Positions 53,136-61,854 of a DNA stretch of 64,000 bases are shown here, one piece after another (position 1 is the stretch's first letter; each line of letters starts with the position of its first letter). The DNA is from Rhodobacteraceae bacterium M382 (GTDB taxonomy: Bacteria > Pseudomonadota > Alphaproteobacteria > Rhodobacterales > Rhodobacteraceae), in contig CP081098.1 in the NCBI GenBank assembly GCA_025141015.1, positions 3,292,501 through 3,356,500 on the forward strand, written 5' to 3'. The notes beneath the pieces were generated by a model. That model was given only the letters and a program-made list of their open reading frames with translations, ran no database searches and was not told the origin of the DNA. Both the position numbers and the translations under genes were made by a program.

Positions 53136-53197
53136 CGGGGGCGCTGCCCCCGTCGCGCGCTGCGCGACTCCCCCGAGGTATTTTTGACCAGAAAGAA
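53136..53197 (+). repeat. Dispersed hairpin repeat after the LysR gene
   Basis: CGGGGGC-GCT-GCCCCCG (53136-53152) is followed by GTCGCGC-GCT-GCGCGAC (53152-53168) and the conserved tail CCCCCGAGGTATTTTTGACC (from 53170) through CAGAAAGAA. It matches the copies at 42727 and 34685. The rest of the gap to dnaE (53198-53337) has nothing recognisable. Confidence 0.75.
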
Positions 53198-53337
53198 ACA
53201 GGAGCGATGCGCATAAAATGCAACTGGCATCGCCGCCCGTGATCGCCGCGACGGGGCAAAGCTGTGATCCGATCCGCAGATTCACCGTGACGGTCACGAG
53301 CAGGAGGGCGATGTCCAGCTCGGTCCGCTTTGATCTG

Positions 53338-56300
53338 TCAGACCTCTTCCACCTCCAGCACCCCATCCAGCGATTTGATCGCGCCCTTGATCTGCGGGTT
53401 GATCGGGAATCTTGACCCCAGCTCCATCTCGACATCTCCGGGCAGACCCGGATCCTGCAGCATCATGAACACCTCGCCCCGTGCGCTGCGCGACGCGGAT
53501 TGGGCTGCGTCCTGCAGAACCCGCGCAACGGTCGGGATCGCCTGCGCGTCCGAGATATAGATCTTGAGGTTTGACGTCCCCGCATCCGCGGTCACCGCAT
53601 CCACCGGGCCCACAGAGCGCGCCAACAGTTTCAGTTGATCGGATTCCATCGTCGCCTCGGCCGTCACCACGACCTTGGCTCCGGTTTCCAGATAGTCGCG
53701 GCATTTCTCCAATGCCTCGGAAAACAGCGTCACTTCGTAGGCACCGGTGGTATCGGACAATTGGGCAAAGGCAAACCGATTGCCACGCGCCGATTTGCGT
53801 TCCTGCCGCCCGGCAACCACCCCCGCCAGCTTGACCAGAATTGGCCCTCCGCGTTCGGCTTTGACCATCACTTCGTCCAGGGTCAGCACCTTTTTGCGCC
53901 GCAGCGCCACCATATAATCGTCCAGCGGATGGCCGGACAGATAAAAGCCGATGGCCTTGAACTCTTCGCCCAGCCGTTCGGCCGGCAACCAGTCGGGCAC
54001 CGGAGCGAACCGCGGTTCAGGCAGGTCATCCCCCGCTTCGCCAAACAGCGATACCTGGTTCGAATTCTTCTGTTCAAAGATCGCCGCCGAATAATTGACC
54101 AGCCCATCCAGGCTCTCGAACACCCGACGTCGGTTCGGGTCAAGCTGGTCAAAGCCCCCGGCCCGGGCCAGCATTTCCAGCGGTCGTTTGCCGACTTTTT
54201 TCAGGTCCACCCGCCGCGCCAAATCAAAAAGCGTGGCAAAGGGGCGGTCGTGGCCTTCATCCCGGCGGCCCTGCACGATCAGGTTCATCGCCTCAAGGCC
54301 CACGTTCTTCAGTGCGCCCAGCGCATAAACCAGCTCTCCGTCCACCACATTGAACGTCGCCAGCGACCTGTTCACGCAGGGTGGCACATATTTCAGGCTC
54401 AACCCCTTGCGGACCTCTTCGAAATAAATCGCCAACTTGTCCGTCAGGTGGATATCGCAATTCATCACACCAGCCATGAATTCAACCGGGTGGTTGGCCT
54501 TGAGCCAGGCGGTCTGATAGCTGACCACGGCATAGGCCGCCGCGTGGGATTTGTTGAACCCGTAGTTGGCAAATTTCTCGAGCAGGTCAAAAACCTCGGA
54601 CGCCTTTTTCGCAGGTACGCCGTTTTCGGCGGCACCCTTTTCGAATTTGGGCCGTTCGGCGTCCATCGCCTCTTTGATCTTTTTCCCCATCGCCCGGCGC
54701 AGCAGATCAGCGCCGCCGAGACTATAGCCCGCCATCACCTGGGCGATCTGCATCACCTGTTCCTGATAGACGATGATGCCCTGGGTCTCTTCCAGGATGT
54801 GATCGATCAGCGGATGGACCGAGGTGATCTCCTTGAGGCCGTTTTTCACCTCGCAATAGGTCGGAATGTTCTCCATCGGGCCGGGACGATACAGCGCCAC
54901 CAACGCCACGATGTCCTCGATACAGGTGGGTTTCATCCGTTTCAGCGCATCCATCATCCCGGTGGATTCCACCTGGAACACGGCGACCGTCTTGGCCGAG
55001 GAATACAGCTTGTACGACGCTTCGTCGTCCAGCGGGATGGCGTTGATTTCGTTCACCGCGCCTTCGGGCGGATCGTACAGCTCGGTCCCGTCTTCGGCGA
55101 TATGCAGATCGCGACCCGAATGGCGGATCAGATCGACAGCATTCTGAATGACGGTCAGGGTTTTCAACCCCAGAAAGTCGAATTTGACCAACCCGGCCTG
55201 TTCCACCCATTTCATGTTGAACTGGGTCGCGGGCATGTCGGATTTGGGATCCTGATACAGCGGCACCAACGCGTCCAGCGGACGATCACCGATCACAACC
55301 CCGGCGGCATGGGTCGACGCGTTGCGCAACAACCCTTCGACCTGTTGGCCATAGGTCAACAGCCGATCCACAACCTCTTCGTTCTGGGCCTCTTCGCGCA
55401 AACGCGGTTCGTCCTGCAACGCCTTTTCGATGCTGACGGGTTTGACACCTTCGACCGGGATCATCTTGGACAGGCGATCGACCTGACCATAGGGCATCTG
55501 CAGCACCCGGCCAATGTCGCGCACCGCCGCCTTGGACAGCAGCGCACCAAAGGTAATGATCTGGCCGACCTTGTCGCGGCCATATTTCTGCTGCACGTAT
55601 TTGATCACCTCTTCGCGGCGATCCATGCAAAAGTCGATGTCAAAGTCGGGCATCGACACCCGTTCGGGGTTCAGGAACCGTTCGAACAGCAGGCTGTACC
55701 GCAAAGGATCCAGATCGGTGATGGTCAGCGCATAGGCCACCAGGCTGCCCGCCCCCGACCCCCGACCAGGTCCCACCGGAATATTCTGATCCTTGCCCCA
55801 TTGGATAAAGTCCGCAACGATCAGAAAGTACCCCGGGAACCCCATGCCTTCGATGATATCCAGCTCAAAATCCAGGCGCTTCTGGTACTCTTCGACGCTC
55901 ACCGCATGGGGAATGACGGCCAGACGCTTTTGCAGCCCCTCATTGGCGATGCGGCGCAACTCGGCGACCTCATCATCCGCAAACTTGGGCAGGATCGGAT
56001 CCCGGCGATAGGCCATAAAGGCGCAGCGTTTGGCAATTTCCACCGTATTCTCGATTGCCTCGGGCAGATCGGCAAACAGGGTGACCATTTCCTGCTGGGT
56101 CTTGAAATAATGCTGTGGCGTCAGGCGGCGGCGGCCTTCCTGCTGGTCCACATAGGCGCCTTCGGAAATACAGATCAGCGCGTCATGCGCCTCGTACATC
56201 TTTTCGGCTGGAAAATAGACGTCATTGGTCGCCACCAGCGGCAGATCCATGGCATAGGCCATCTCGACATGGCCGCGTTCAGTCAGGCGTTCGGCCTCCG

Positions 56301-56853
56301 GCTGACCACCCTCGCCCGGATGGCGCTGCAATTCCACATACAATCGATCAGGGAACATGGCTTTCAGGCGCTGCATCAGGTCTTCGGCTGCGGGGCGTTG
56401 ACCCTGTTGCAACAGCTTGCCCACAGGGCCATTCGGCCCCCCAGTCAGACAGATCAACCCTGCGGATCGGTCGTCCAGTTCCTCCAGCGTGACCTGCGGC
56501 AGCTGCCCGCCCTTGTCCACATACAGACAGGACGACAGTTTCATCAGGTTCTCATACCCGGCCTCGCTCTGCGCCAGCAACACCATCGGTGCAGGCTGCT
56601 TCGGCTTCCCCCCCGGTTCCGGCTGCTGGAATGTCACATCCACCTGGCACCCCAGAATGGGCTGGATACCCGCCCCGCTGAGCGAGACAGAAAACTCCAG
56701 TGCCGCAAACATGTTGTTGGTGTCGGTCACCGCAATGGCCGGCATTTCGGCCTGCTTGCACAGATCCGGTAGTTTCTTGAGCCGAACCGCGCCTTCAAGC
56801 AGCGAGTATTCGGTGTGGGTGCGCAGGTGAATGAATCGGGGAGAGCTGGTCAT
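53338..56853 (-). CDS. dnaE: DNA polymerase III alpha subunit
   Basis: This 1171-residue replicative polymerase subunit has the PHP domain (FIHLRTHTEYSLLEGAVRLK, AIAVTDTNNMFAALEF), the C-family palm with catalytic Asp triplet region MPDFDIDFCMDRREEVIKYV, the VGPGRGSGAGSLVAYAL block, fingers, the HhH motif region near FDQLDPNRRRVFESL and an OB fold (GPILVKLAGVVAGRQERKSARGNRFAFAQL). Size and motifs fit DnaE1 rather than ImuC/DnaE2. Stand-alone gene; its promoter lies in the gap shared with xdhA. Confidence 0.97.
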   Translation of the reverse strand: MTSSPRFIHLRTHTEYSLLEGAVRLKKLPDLCKQAEMPAIAVTDTNNMFAALEFSVSLSGAGIQPILGCQVDVTFQQPEPGGKPKQPAPMVLLAQSEAGYENLMKLSSCLYVDKGGQLPQVTLEELDDRSAGLICLTGGPNGPVGKLLQQGQRPAAEDLMQRLKAMFPDRLYVELQRHPGEGGQPEAERLTERGHVEMAYAMDLPLVATNDVYFPAEKMYEAHDALICISEGAYVDQQEGRRRLTPQHYFKTQQEMVTLFADLPEAIENTVEIAKRCAFMAYRRDPILPKFADDEVAELRRIANEGLQKRLAVIPHAVSVEEYQKRLDFELDIIEGMGFPGYFLIVADFIQWGKDQNIPVGPGRGSGAGSLVAYALTITDLDPLRYSLLFERFLNPERVSMPDFDIDFCMDRREEVIKYVQQKYGRDKVGQIITFGALLSKAAVRDIGRVLQMPYGQVDRLSKMIPVEGVKPVSIEKALQDEPRLREEAQNEEVVDRLLTYGQQVEGLLRNASTHAAGVVIGDRPLDALVPLYQDPKSDMPATQFNMKWVEQAGLVKFDFLGLKTLTVIQNAVDLIRHSGRDLHIAEDGTELYDPPEGAVNEINAIPLDDEASYKLYSSAKTVAVFQVESTGMMDALKRMKPTCIEDIVALVALYRPGPMENIPTYCEVKNGLKEITSVHPLIDHILEETQGIIVYQEQVMQIAQVMAGYSLGGADLLRRAMGKKIKEAMDAERPKFEKGAAENGVPAKKASEVFDLLEKFANYGFNKSHAAAYAVVSYQTAWLKANHPVEFMAGVMNCDIHLTDKLAIYFEEVRKGLSLKYVPPCVNRSLATFNVVDGELVYALGALKNVGLEAMNLIVQGRRDEGHDRPFATLFDLARRVDLKKVGKRPLEMLARAGGFDQLDPNRRRVFESLDGLVNYSAAIFEQKNSNQVSLFGEAGDDLPEPRFAPVPDWLPAERLGEEFKAIGFYLSGHPLDDYMVALRRKKVLTLDEVMVKAERGGPILVKLAGVVAGRQERKSARGNRFAFAQLSDTTGAYEVTLFSEALEKCRDYLETGAKVVVTAEATMESDQLKLLARSVGPVDAVTADAGTSNLKIYISDAQAIPTVARVLQDAAQSASRSARGEVFMMLQDPGLPGDVEMELGSRFPINPQIKGAIKSLDGVLEVEEV

Positions 56854-56989
56854 GATCGACAGATTAACCCGGCCCGGCCAGCAGAGGAAAGCGCTTCCTT
56901 ACCCCTGCACATCGAAAAAGAATACGCGTGCATTATTCGGATCTGTTTGAAAGTGCTTAATGCCCACCCATATCCCATACAACGTTAAC

Positions 56990-57005
56990 CTTTTGGTACC
57001 AAAAG
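56990..57005. promoter_or_regulatory. CTTTTGGTACCAAAAG palindrome in dnaE-xdhA gap
   Basis: A perfect 16-bp palindrome lies 194 bases upstream of xdhA and 137 bases upstream of dnaE. Its form suits a LacI-, ROK- or GntR-type regulator. It is about 100 bases from the FNR box. Confidence 0.5.
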
Positions 57006-57106
57006 ACAAACCAACGCCTCTTCTGTGCAGCTTTTATCTGATTTTTGGCAAATTACTGCACCGCAGAGCGACTTTTCCTTGCCAGATCCCCGCCGGTCTT
57101 TCTACT

Positions 57107-57120
57107 TTGATCTCAATCAA
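57107..57120 (+). promoter_or_regulatory. Perfect FNR box upstream of xdhA
   Basis: TTGATCTCAATCAA matches the FNR/FnrL consensus TTGAT-N4-ATCAA at every fixed base. It ends 78 bases before the xdhA ATG. It is the only perfect match that I noticed in the window. Confidence 0.7.
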
Positions 57121-57198
57121 ATGCCCGCTCTGTCTTCTACGTCGCATCGAAGGAGAGCATCACAAGGGCGCAACGGGGTAACGCGACGGGTCACACAC

Positions 57199-58605
57199 AT
57201 GACAATCACCTTTCTTCTGAACGGAGAGAGAGTAGAGCTGACGGATCCCGATCCGACGGCCACGCTGCTGGATTGGCTGCGCGAGGACCGCGGCCTGACC
57301 GGCACCAAGGAAGGCTGCAACGAAGGCGACTGCGGTGCCTGCACCGTCATGATCACCGATCAGGACGGTGCCAAGGCCCTGAACGCGTGCATTCTGTTTC
57401 TGCCACAGCTGAACGGCAAGGCGGTGCGCACCGTCGAAGGCGCAGCCGGGCCAGACGGCGACCTGCACCCTGCCCAGACCGCCATGATCGACCTGCACGG
57501 CAGCCAATGCGGGTTCTGCACGCCCGGTTTTGTGATGTCGATGGTCGCCAGCCACGCGAATGGCACCACCGACCATGACACCCAATTGGCCGGCAACCTG
57601 TGCCGCTGCACGGGCTACGCCCCGATTATCCGGGCCGCCAAAGCCACAGAAAACGCCCCGGTCCCAACATGGATCCAGGACGACAGCTCCTTCATCTTGC
57701 CAGAAAAACTCCGGGGGGAGGCTGCAAGCCGGGGGGCAGAGCCCCCATCACCCCTCTATACCCCACGCAACGCCGATGACTTGGCCCAGGCCTATGCCCA
57801 ACACCCCGACGCCACGCTGGTCGCCGGCGCAACGGATGTGGGTCTTTGGGTCACCAAACAGCTGCGCGATCTGAACCCGGTGATTTTCCTCAGTGGCTGT
57901 GACGATCTCAAAGCGATTGACGCCACCGATGACACCATCACCTTTGGTGCCATGGTGAATATGAACCAGATGCGTGACGTGATCGAACCGCTGCACCCCT
58001 CTTATGGGGAAATGATCCGTCGCTATGCCAGCGTTCAGGTTCGCAATGCGGCCACCGTCGGCGGTAATATCGCCAATGGCTCTCCTATCGGGGACAACCC
58101 GCCTGCGCTGATCGCCTTGGGGGCGACACTGCATCTGCGCAAGGGAGAGACCGCGCGCAGCTTGCCGCTCGAAGATTTCTTTATCGACTATGGCAAACAG
58201 GACCGCGCGCCGGGTGAATTCGTGACCGCAGTCAGCATCCCGCGTCAGGTCGATGTGCTGAAAACCTACAAACTCTCCAAGCGCTTTGATCAGGACATTT
58301 CGGCCGTGCTCGGCGCATTCAACATCATCGTTGAAAACGCAACCATAACCGCGGCCCGCATCGCCTTTGGCGGCATGGCCGGCACTCCGAAGCGGGCCAC
58401 CCATGTGGAACAGGCGCTGGTCGGCCAGCCCTGGACAGCAGAGACGATCGCCACCGCTCAGGCCGAATTTGACAAGGATTATACACCGATGAGCGACATG
58501 CGGGCCTCGGCTGAATACCGGCTGGAAACAGCCCGCAACATGTTGGCCCGCTATTTTGCCGAGATGAACGGCGATCTGGCGTCCGTTCTGGAGGTCGCGG
58601 TATGA
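57199..58605 (+). CDS. xdhA: Xanthine dehydrogenase small subunit (2Fe-2S and FAD)
   Basis: This 468-residue XdhA has the two [2Fe-2S] clusters (GCNEGDCGACTVM and CGFCTPGFVMS with NLCRCTGY, residues about 38-145) and the FAD domain (from about 190: TLVAGATDVGLWVTKQ, RNAATVGGNIANGSPIGD) through the CO_deh_flav_C domain. It passes electrons from the Mo subunit to NAD. Residues 165-183 are encoded by a dispersed hairpin repeat lying in frame in the interdomain linker. The ATG at 57199 starts the ferredoxin-like fold; the longer frame upstream covers the promoter. It overlaps xdhB by four bases. Confidence 0.93.
   Translation: MTITFLLNGERVELTDPDPTATLLDWLREDRGLTGTKEGCNEGDCGACTVMITDQDGAKALNACILFLPQLNGKAVRTVEGAAGPDGDLHPAQTAMIDLHGSQCGFCTPGFVMSMVASHANGTTDHDTQLAGNLCRCTGYAPIIRAAKATENAPVPTWIQDDSSFILPEKLRGEAASRGAEPPSPLYTPRNADDLAQAYAQHPDATLVAGATDVGLWVTKQLRDLNPVIFLSGCDDLKAIDATDDTITFGAMVNMNQMRDVIEPLHPSYGEMIRRYASVQVRNAATVGGNIANGSPIGDNPPALIALGATLHLRKGETARSLPLEDFFIDYGKQDRAPGEFVTAVSIPRQVDVLKTYKLSKRFDQDISAVLGAFNIIVENATITAARIAFGGMAGTPKRATHVEQALVGQPWTAETIATAQAEFDKDYTPMSDMRASAEYRLETARNMLARYFAEMNGDLASVLEVAV
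57691..57746 (+). repeat. Dispersed hairpin repeat inside xdhA (linker-coding)
   Basis: The tail TTCATCTTGCCAGAAAAACT (57691) is followed by GGCT-GCA-AGCC (57720-57730) and GGGGGC-AGA-GCCCCC (57732-57746). It matches the extragenic copy at 5087 in its tail and the one at 34685 in its two hairpins. In the xdhA frame it encodes FILPEKLRGEAASRGAEPP, with no stop or frameshift. Confidence 0.8.
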
Positions 58606-60923
58606 ACGTTCTGTCAAAGACGAACATGGGCCAAGTCGCGAAACCGCTGCCCCATGATGCCGCAAAGCTGCATGTGACCGGCACCGCGCGATACGTGGAT
58701 GACATCCCCACGCCGCGCGGGTGTCTGCATCTGGCTTTTGGCCTCTCCCCCATCGCCAAGGGCACCATTACCGCGATGGACCTGGACGCTGTTCGATCCA
58801 GCCCCGGAGTGGTCGCTGTCCTGACCGCCGATGACCTGCCCTTTGCCAATGACGTGTCGCCTTCGGCCCATGATGAACCGCTGCTGTCGGACGGTACGGT
58901 CAACCATCTGGGCCAGCCGGTGTTCCTGGTCGTGGCAACCAGCCATCGCGCTGCCCGGGTTGCGGCACGCAAGGGGCAGATCGACTATCAAGAACAGGAC
59001 GCCCTGCTGACGCTGGATCAGGCACTGGCCGCAGACTCTCGGTTTGAAGAAGGCCCGCGCATCTATGAAAAAGGTGACGCCGCCGCCGCCATCGACGCCG
59101 CGCCGCGTGTGGTTGAAGGACAGTTCGAGCTGGGCGGTCAGGAACATTTCTATCTCGAAGGTCAGGCCGCATTGGCGCTGCCGCAGGAAGGCGGCGACAT
59201 GCTGGTGCATTCCTCGACCCAGCACCCGACCGAGATCCAGCACAAAGTGGCCGAAGGCATCGGCGTGCCGATGCATGCCGTGCGCGTCGAAACCCGGCGC
59301 ATGGGCGGGGGGTTTGGCGGCAAGGAAAGCCAGGGCAATGCGCTGGCCGTATCCTGCGCCATCGCAGCCCGTCTGACCGGTCAGCCCTGCAAGATGCGTT
59401 ATGATCGCGACGACGACATGACCATCACCGGCAAACGCCATGCCTTTCGCATTACCTATCGCGCCGGGTTTGACGACGACGGACGGGTTCAGGGTGTCGA
59501 ATTCCTGCATCTGGTCAACTGCGGCTGGGCTCAGGATCTGTCGCTGCCCGTGGCCGACCGCGCCATGCTGCATTCGGACAATGCCTATCTGATCCCCGCA
59601 ATGCGGATCGAAAGCCACCGACTGAAGACCAACCTGCAAAGCGCCACCGCCTATCGCGGCTTTGGCGGGCCACAGGGGATGGTCGGGATCGAACGGGTGA
59701 TGGATCACATCGCCCATGATCTGGGCGTTGATCCGGTAGAGCTACGCCAGCGCAACTATTATGCGGCACCGGATCAGGCCGGGCCCGACAACACCACGCC
59801 CTATGGCCAACGGGTCGAGGATTTCGAACTGCACGCGATCACTGCGCAACTGTTGGAGAGCAGCGATTATGCCGCCCGCAAGGCCGACATTGCAGCATGG
59901 AACGCCGGTCAGGACCGGTTTGCCCGTGGCATTGCCTTTTCGCCGGTGAAATTCGGGATTTCCTTTACCCTCACTCATCTGAACCAGGCCGGCGCTTTGG
60001 TGCACGTCTATCAGGACGGGTCGGTGCATCTGAACCATGGGGGCACCGAAATGGGTCAGGGCCTGTTCCAGAAGGTGGCCCAGGTCGCCGCCAGCCGCTT
60101 TGGCATCCCGCTGGACAAGGTAAAGATTACCGCCACGGACACCGCCAAAGTGCCCAATACTTCGGCCACGGCCGCCTCTTCGGGATCGGACCTGAACGGC
60201 ATGGCCGTCCAGGCCGCCTGTGACACGATCCGCGACCGAATGGCCAACTTTCTGGCCGAACGCTATCAGACCGCAGTGGCGCAGATCCGGTTCGAGGACG
60301 GCACCGTCCATATCGGCGATGAGCTCATCAGCTTTGATGAGGCGGCAAGCCTTGCCTATCAGGGTCGGATCAGCCTGTCGGCCACCGGGTTCTACAAAAC
60401 ACCCAAGCTGGAGTGGGACCGCATCCAGGGACGCGGGCGGCCGTTCTTCTACTTTTCCTACGGGGCGTCTGTGACCGAAGTGGTTGTCGACCGTCAGACC
60501 GGAGAAAACCGCATTCTGCGCACAGACATTCTGCATGATGCGGGGGCCTCGCTGAACCCGGCGCTGGACATCGGCCAGGTCGAAGGGGCCTATGTTCAGG
60601 GCGCTGGCTGGCTGACCACCGAGGAACTGGTGTGGGACGACCGGGGCGCGCTGCGCACCCATGCCCCCAGCACCTACAAGATCCCCGCCTGTTCGGATCG
60701 CCCTGACGTGTTCAACGTGGCGCTATATGACGGGGAAAACCGCGAAAACACCATCTATCGCTCCAAAGCCGTGGGCGAGCCGCCCTTTATGCTGGGGATT
60801 TCTGCCTGGCTGGCCCAAAGCGCGGCTGTTGCGGCCTTTGGCGACGCCTATCCAGCGATGGACGCACCCGGCACCGGCGAAGAGGTCTGGCGCGCCATTC
60901 GGAGGGTGCGTGATGGGATTTGA
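58602..60923 (+). CDS. xdhB: Xanthine dehydrogenase large (molybdopterin) subunit
   Basis: This 773-residue molybdenum-binding subunit oxidises hypoxanthine and xanthine. Visible: N-terminal Ald_Xan_dh domain (VTGTARYVDDIPTPRGCLHLAF), QEHFYLEGQAALA, RRMGGGFGGKESQGNALA (Moco contact), TAYRGFGGPQGM, the GGTEMGQGLFQKVAQVA loop and the catalytic Glu region in PGTGEEVWRAIRR at the C-terminus. The length fits R. capsulatus-type XdhB. It overlaps xdhA by 4 bases and xdhC by 11. Confidence 0.95.
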   Translation: MNVLSKTNMGQVAKPLPHDAAKLHVTGTARYVDDIPTPRGCLHLAFGLSPIAKGTITAMDLDAVRSSPGVVAVLTADDLPFANDVSPSAHDEPLLSDGTVNHLGQPVFLVVATSHRAARVAARKGQIDYQEQDALLTLDQALAADSRFEEGPRIYEKGDAAAAIDAAPRVVEGQFELGGQEHFYLEGQAALALPQEGGDMLVHSSTQHPTEIQHKVAEGIGVPMHAVRVETRRMGGGFGGKESQGNALAVSCAIAARLTGQPCKMRYDRDDDMTITGKRHAFRITYRAGFDDDGRVQGVEFLHLVNCGWAQDLSLPVADRAMLHSDNAYLIPAMRIESHRLKTNLQSATAYRGFGGPQGMVGIERVMDHIAHDLGVDPVELRQRNYYAAPDQAGPDNTTPYGQRVEDFELHAITAQLLESSDYAARKADIAAWNAGQDRFARGIAFSPVKFGISFTLTHLNQAGALVHVYQDGSVHLNHGGTEMGQGLFQKVAQVAASRFGIPLDKVKITATDTAKVPNTSATAASSGSDLNGMAVQAACDTIRDRMANFLAERYQTAVAQIRFEDGTVHIGDELISFDEAASLAYQGRISLSATGFYKTPKLEWDRIQGRGRPFFYFSYGASVTEVVVDRQTGENRILRTDILHDAGASLNPALDIGQVEGAYVQGAGWLTTEELVWDDRGALRTHAPSTYKIPACSDRPDVFNVALYDGENRENTIYRSKAVGEPPFMLGISAWLAQSAAVAAFGDAYPAMDAPGTGEEVWRAIRRVRDGI

Positions 60924-61854
60924 TCTGAGCGATTTGCAGACCGCCGTGGTCGAGCATGGCCAGGTCACCCGCGTGGTGATCGCCGACATTCGCGGGTCCT
61001 CCCCCCGCGAAGTCGGCGCGGCGATGTTGGTCTGGGACAGCGGGCAATCCGGTACGATCGGTGGCGGTGCGTTAGAGTTCGAAGCGGCCGAAACCGCACG
61101 CCGACAGACACAACCGACTGTATTGAGCCGTCATGCCTTGGGGCCGGATCTGGGTCAATGCTGTGGCGGGGCTGTGGTGCTGCTGAGCGAGATCTACGAT
61201 GTCACGCGGGTCGCGGCCCTGGACCAGGAAATGATTGTCCGACCAACGACCACCGGCACAACCGACATCCCGCTGTCTGTACAGCGTTTGTTGAACGTCG
61301 CGCGCGGGTCGGGGCTGCCGCCCGAACCACAGTTGATTGATGGTTGGATGGTGGAACCCGTACATAAACCCACCCGCCCCGTGTGGGTCTGGGGTGCGGG
61401 ACATGTGGGCCGCGCCGTGGTTGATGTTCTGGCCCCGATGCCAGATCTGTCCGTCACCTGGATCGACACCGGCCCAGAGCGGTTCCCCGACAAAATCCCG
61501 GCCGGCGTCACATCATTGCCCGCCGTTCAGCCTGCGGCATTGATGCGCCATGCCCCTGAAAATGCGGAACATTTGATCCTGACCTATTCCCATGCCCTGG
61601 ATCTGGAGCTATGCCATCAGGCGTTGCTCAGAGGGTTCTCATTTGCGGGTGTAATCGGGTCCAAAACCAAATGGGCGCGTTTCCGGTCGCGTCTGGCGGC
61701 ATTGGGTCACTGCCCGATGACCGTTGACACACTCACCTGCCCGATCGGGGACCCGTCCCTGGGCAAGCACCCACAGCAAATCGCCATCGGCGTGGCTGCG
61801 CAGATGTTGCGTCCCGCCCTGCACGTCCAAATGAAAAAGGAGAGCCACGCGTGA
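60913..61854 (+). CDS. xdhC: Xanthine dehydrogenase accessory protein
   Basis: This 313-residue XdhC binds molybdenum cofactor and promotes its sulfuration and insertion into XdhB. The N-terminal CoxI domain has ADIRGSSPREVGAAMLV and LGPDLGQCCGGAVVLL with the Cys pair used for Moco binding. The C-terminal Rossmann domain has VWVWGAGHVGRAVVDVL and FAGVIGSKTKWARFRSRL. GGAGGG lies six bases before the ATG at 60913. Its stop overlaps the GTG of the ABC gene by four bases, tying import to xanthine oxidation. Confidence 0.93.
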   Translation: MGFDLSDLQTAVVEHGQVTRVVIADIRGSSPREVGAAMLVWDSGQSGTIGGGALEFEAAETARRQTQPTVLSRHALGPDLGQCCGGAVVLLSEIYDVTRVAALDQEMIVRPTTTGTTDIPLSVQRLLNVARGSGLPPEPQLIDGWMVEPVHKPTRPVWVWGAGHVGRAVVDVLAPMPDLSVTWIDTGPERFPDKIPAGVTSLPAVQPAALMRHAPENAEHLILTYSHALDLELCHQALLRGFSFAGVIGSKTKWARFRSRLAALGHCPMTVDTLTCPIGDPSLGKHPQQIAIGVAAQMLRPALHVQMKKESHA

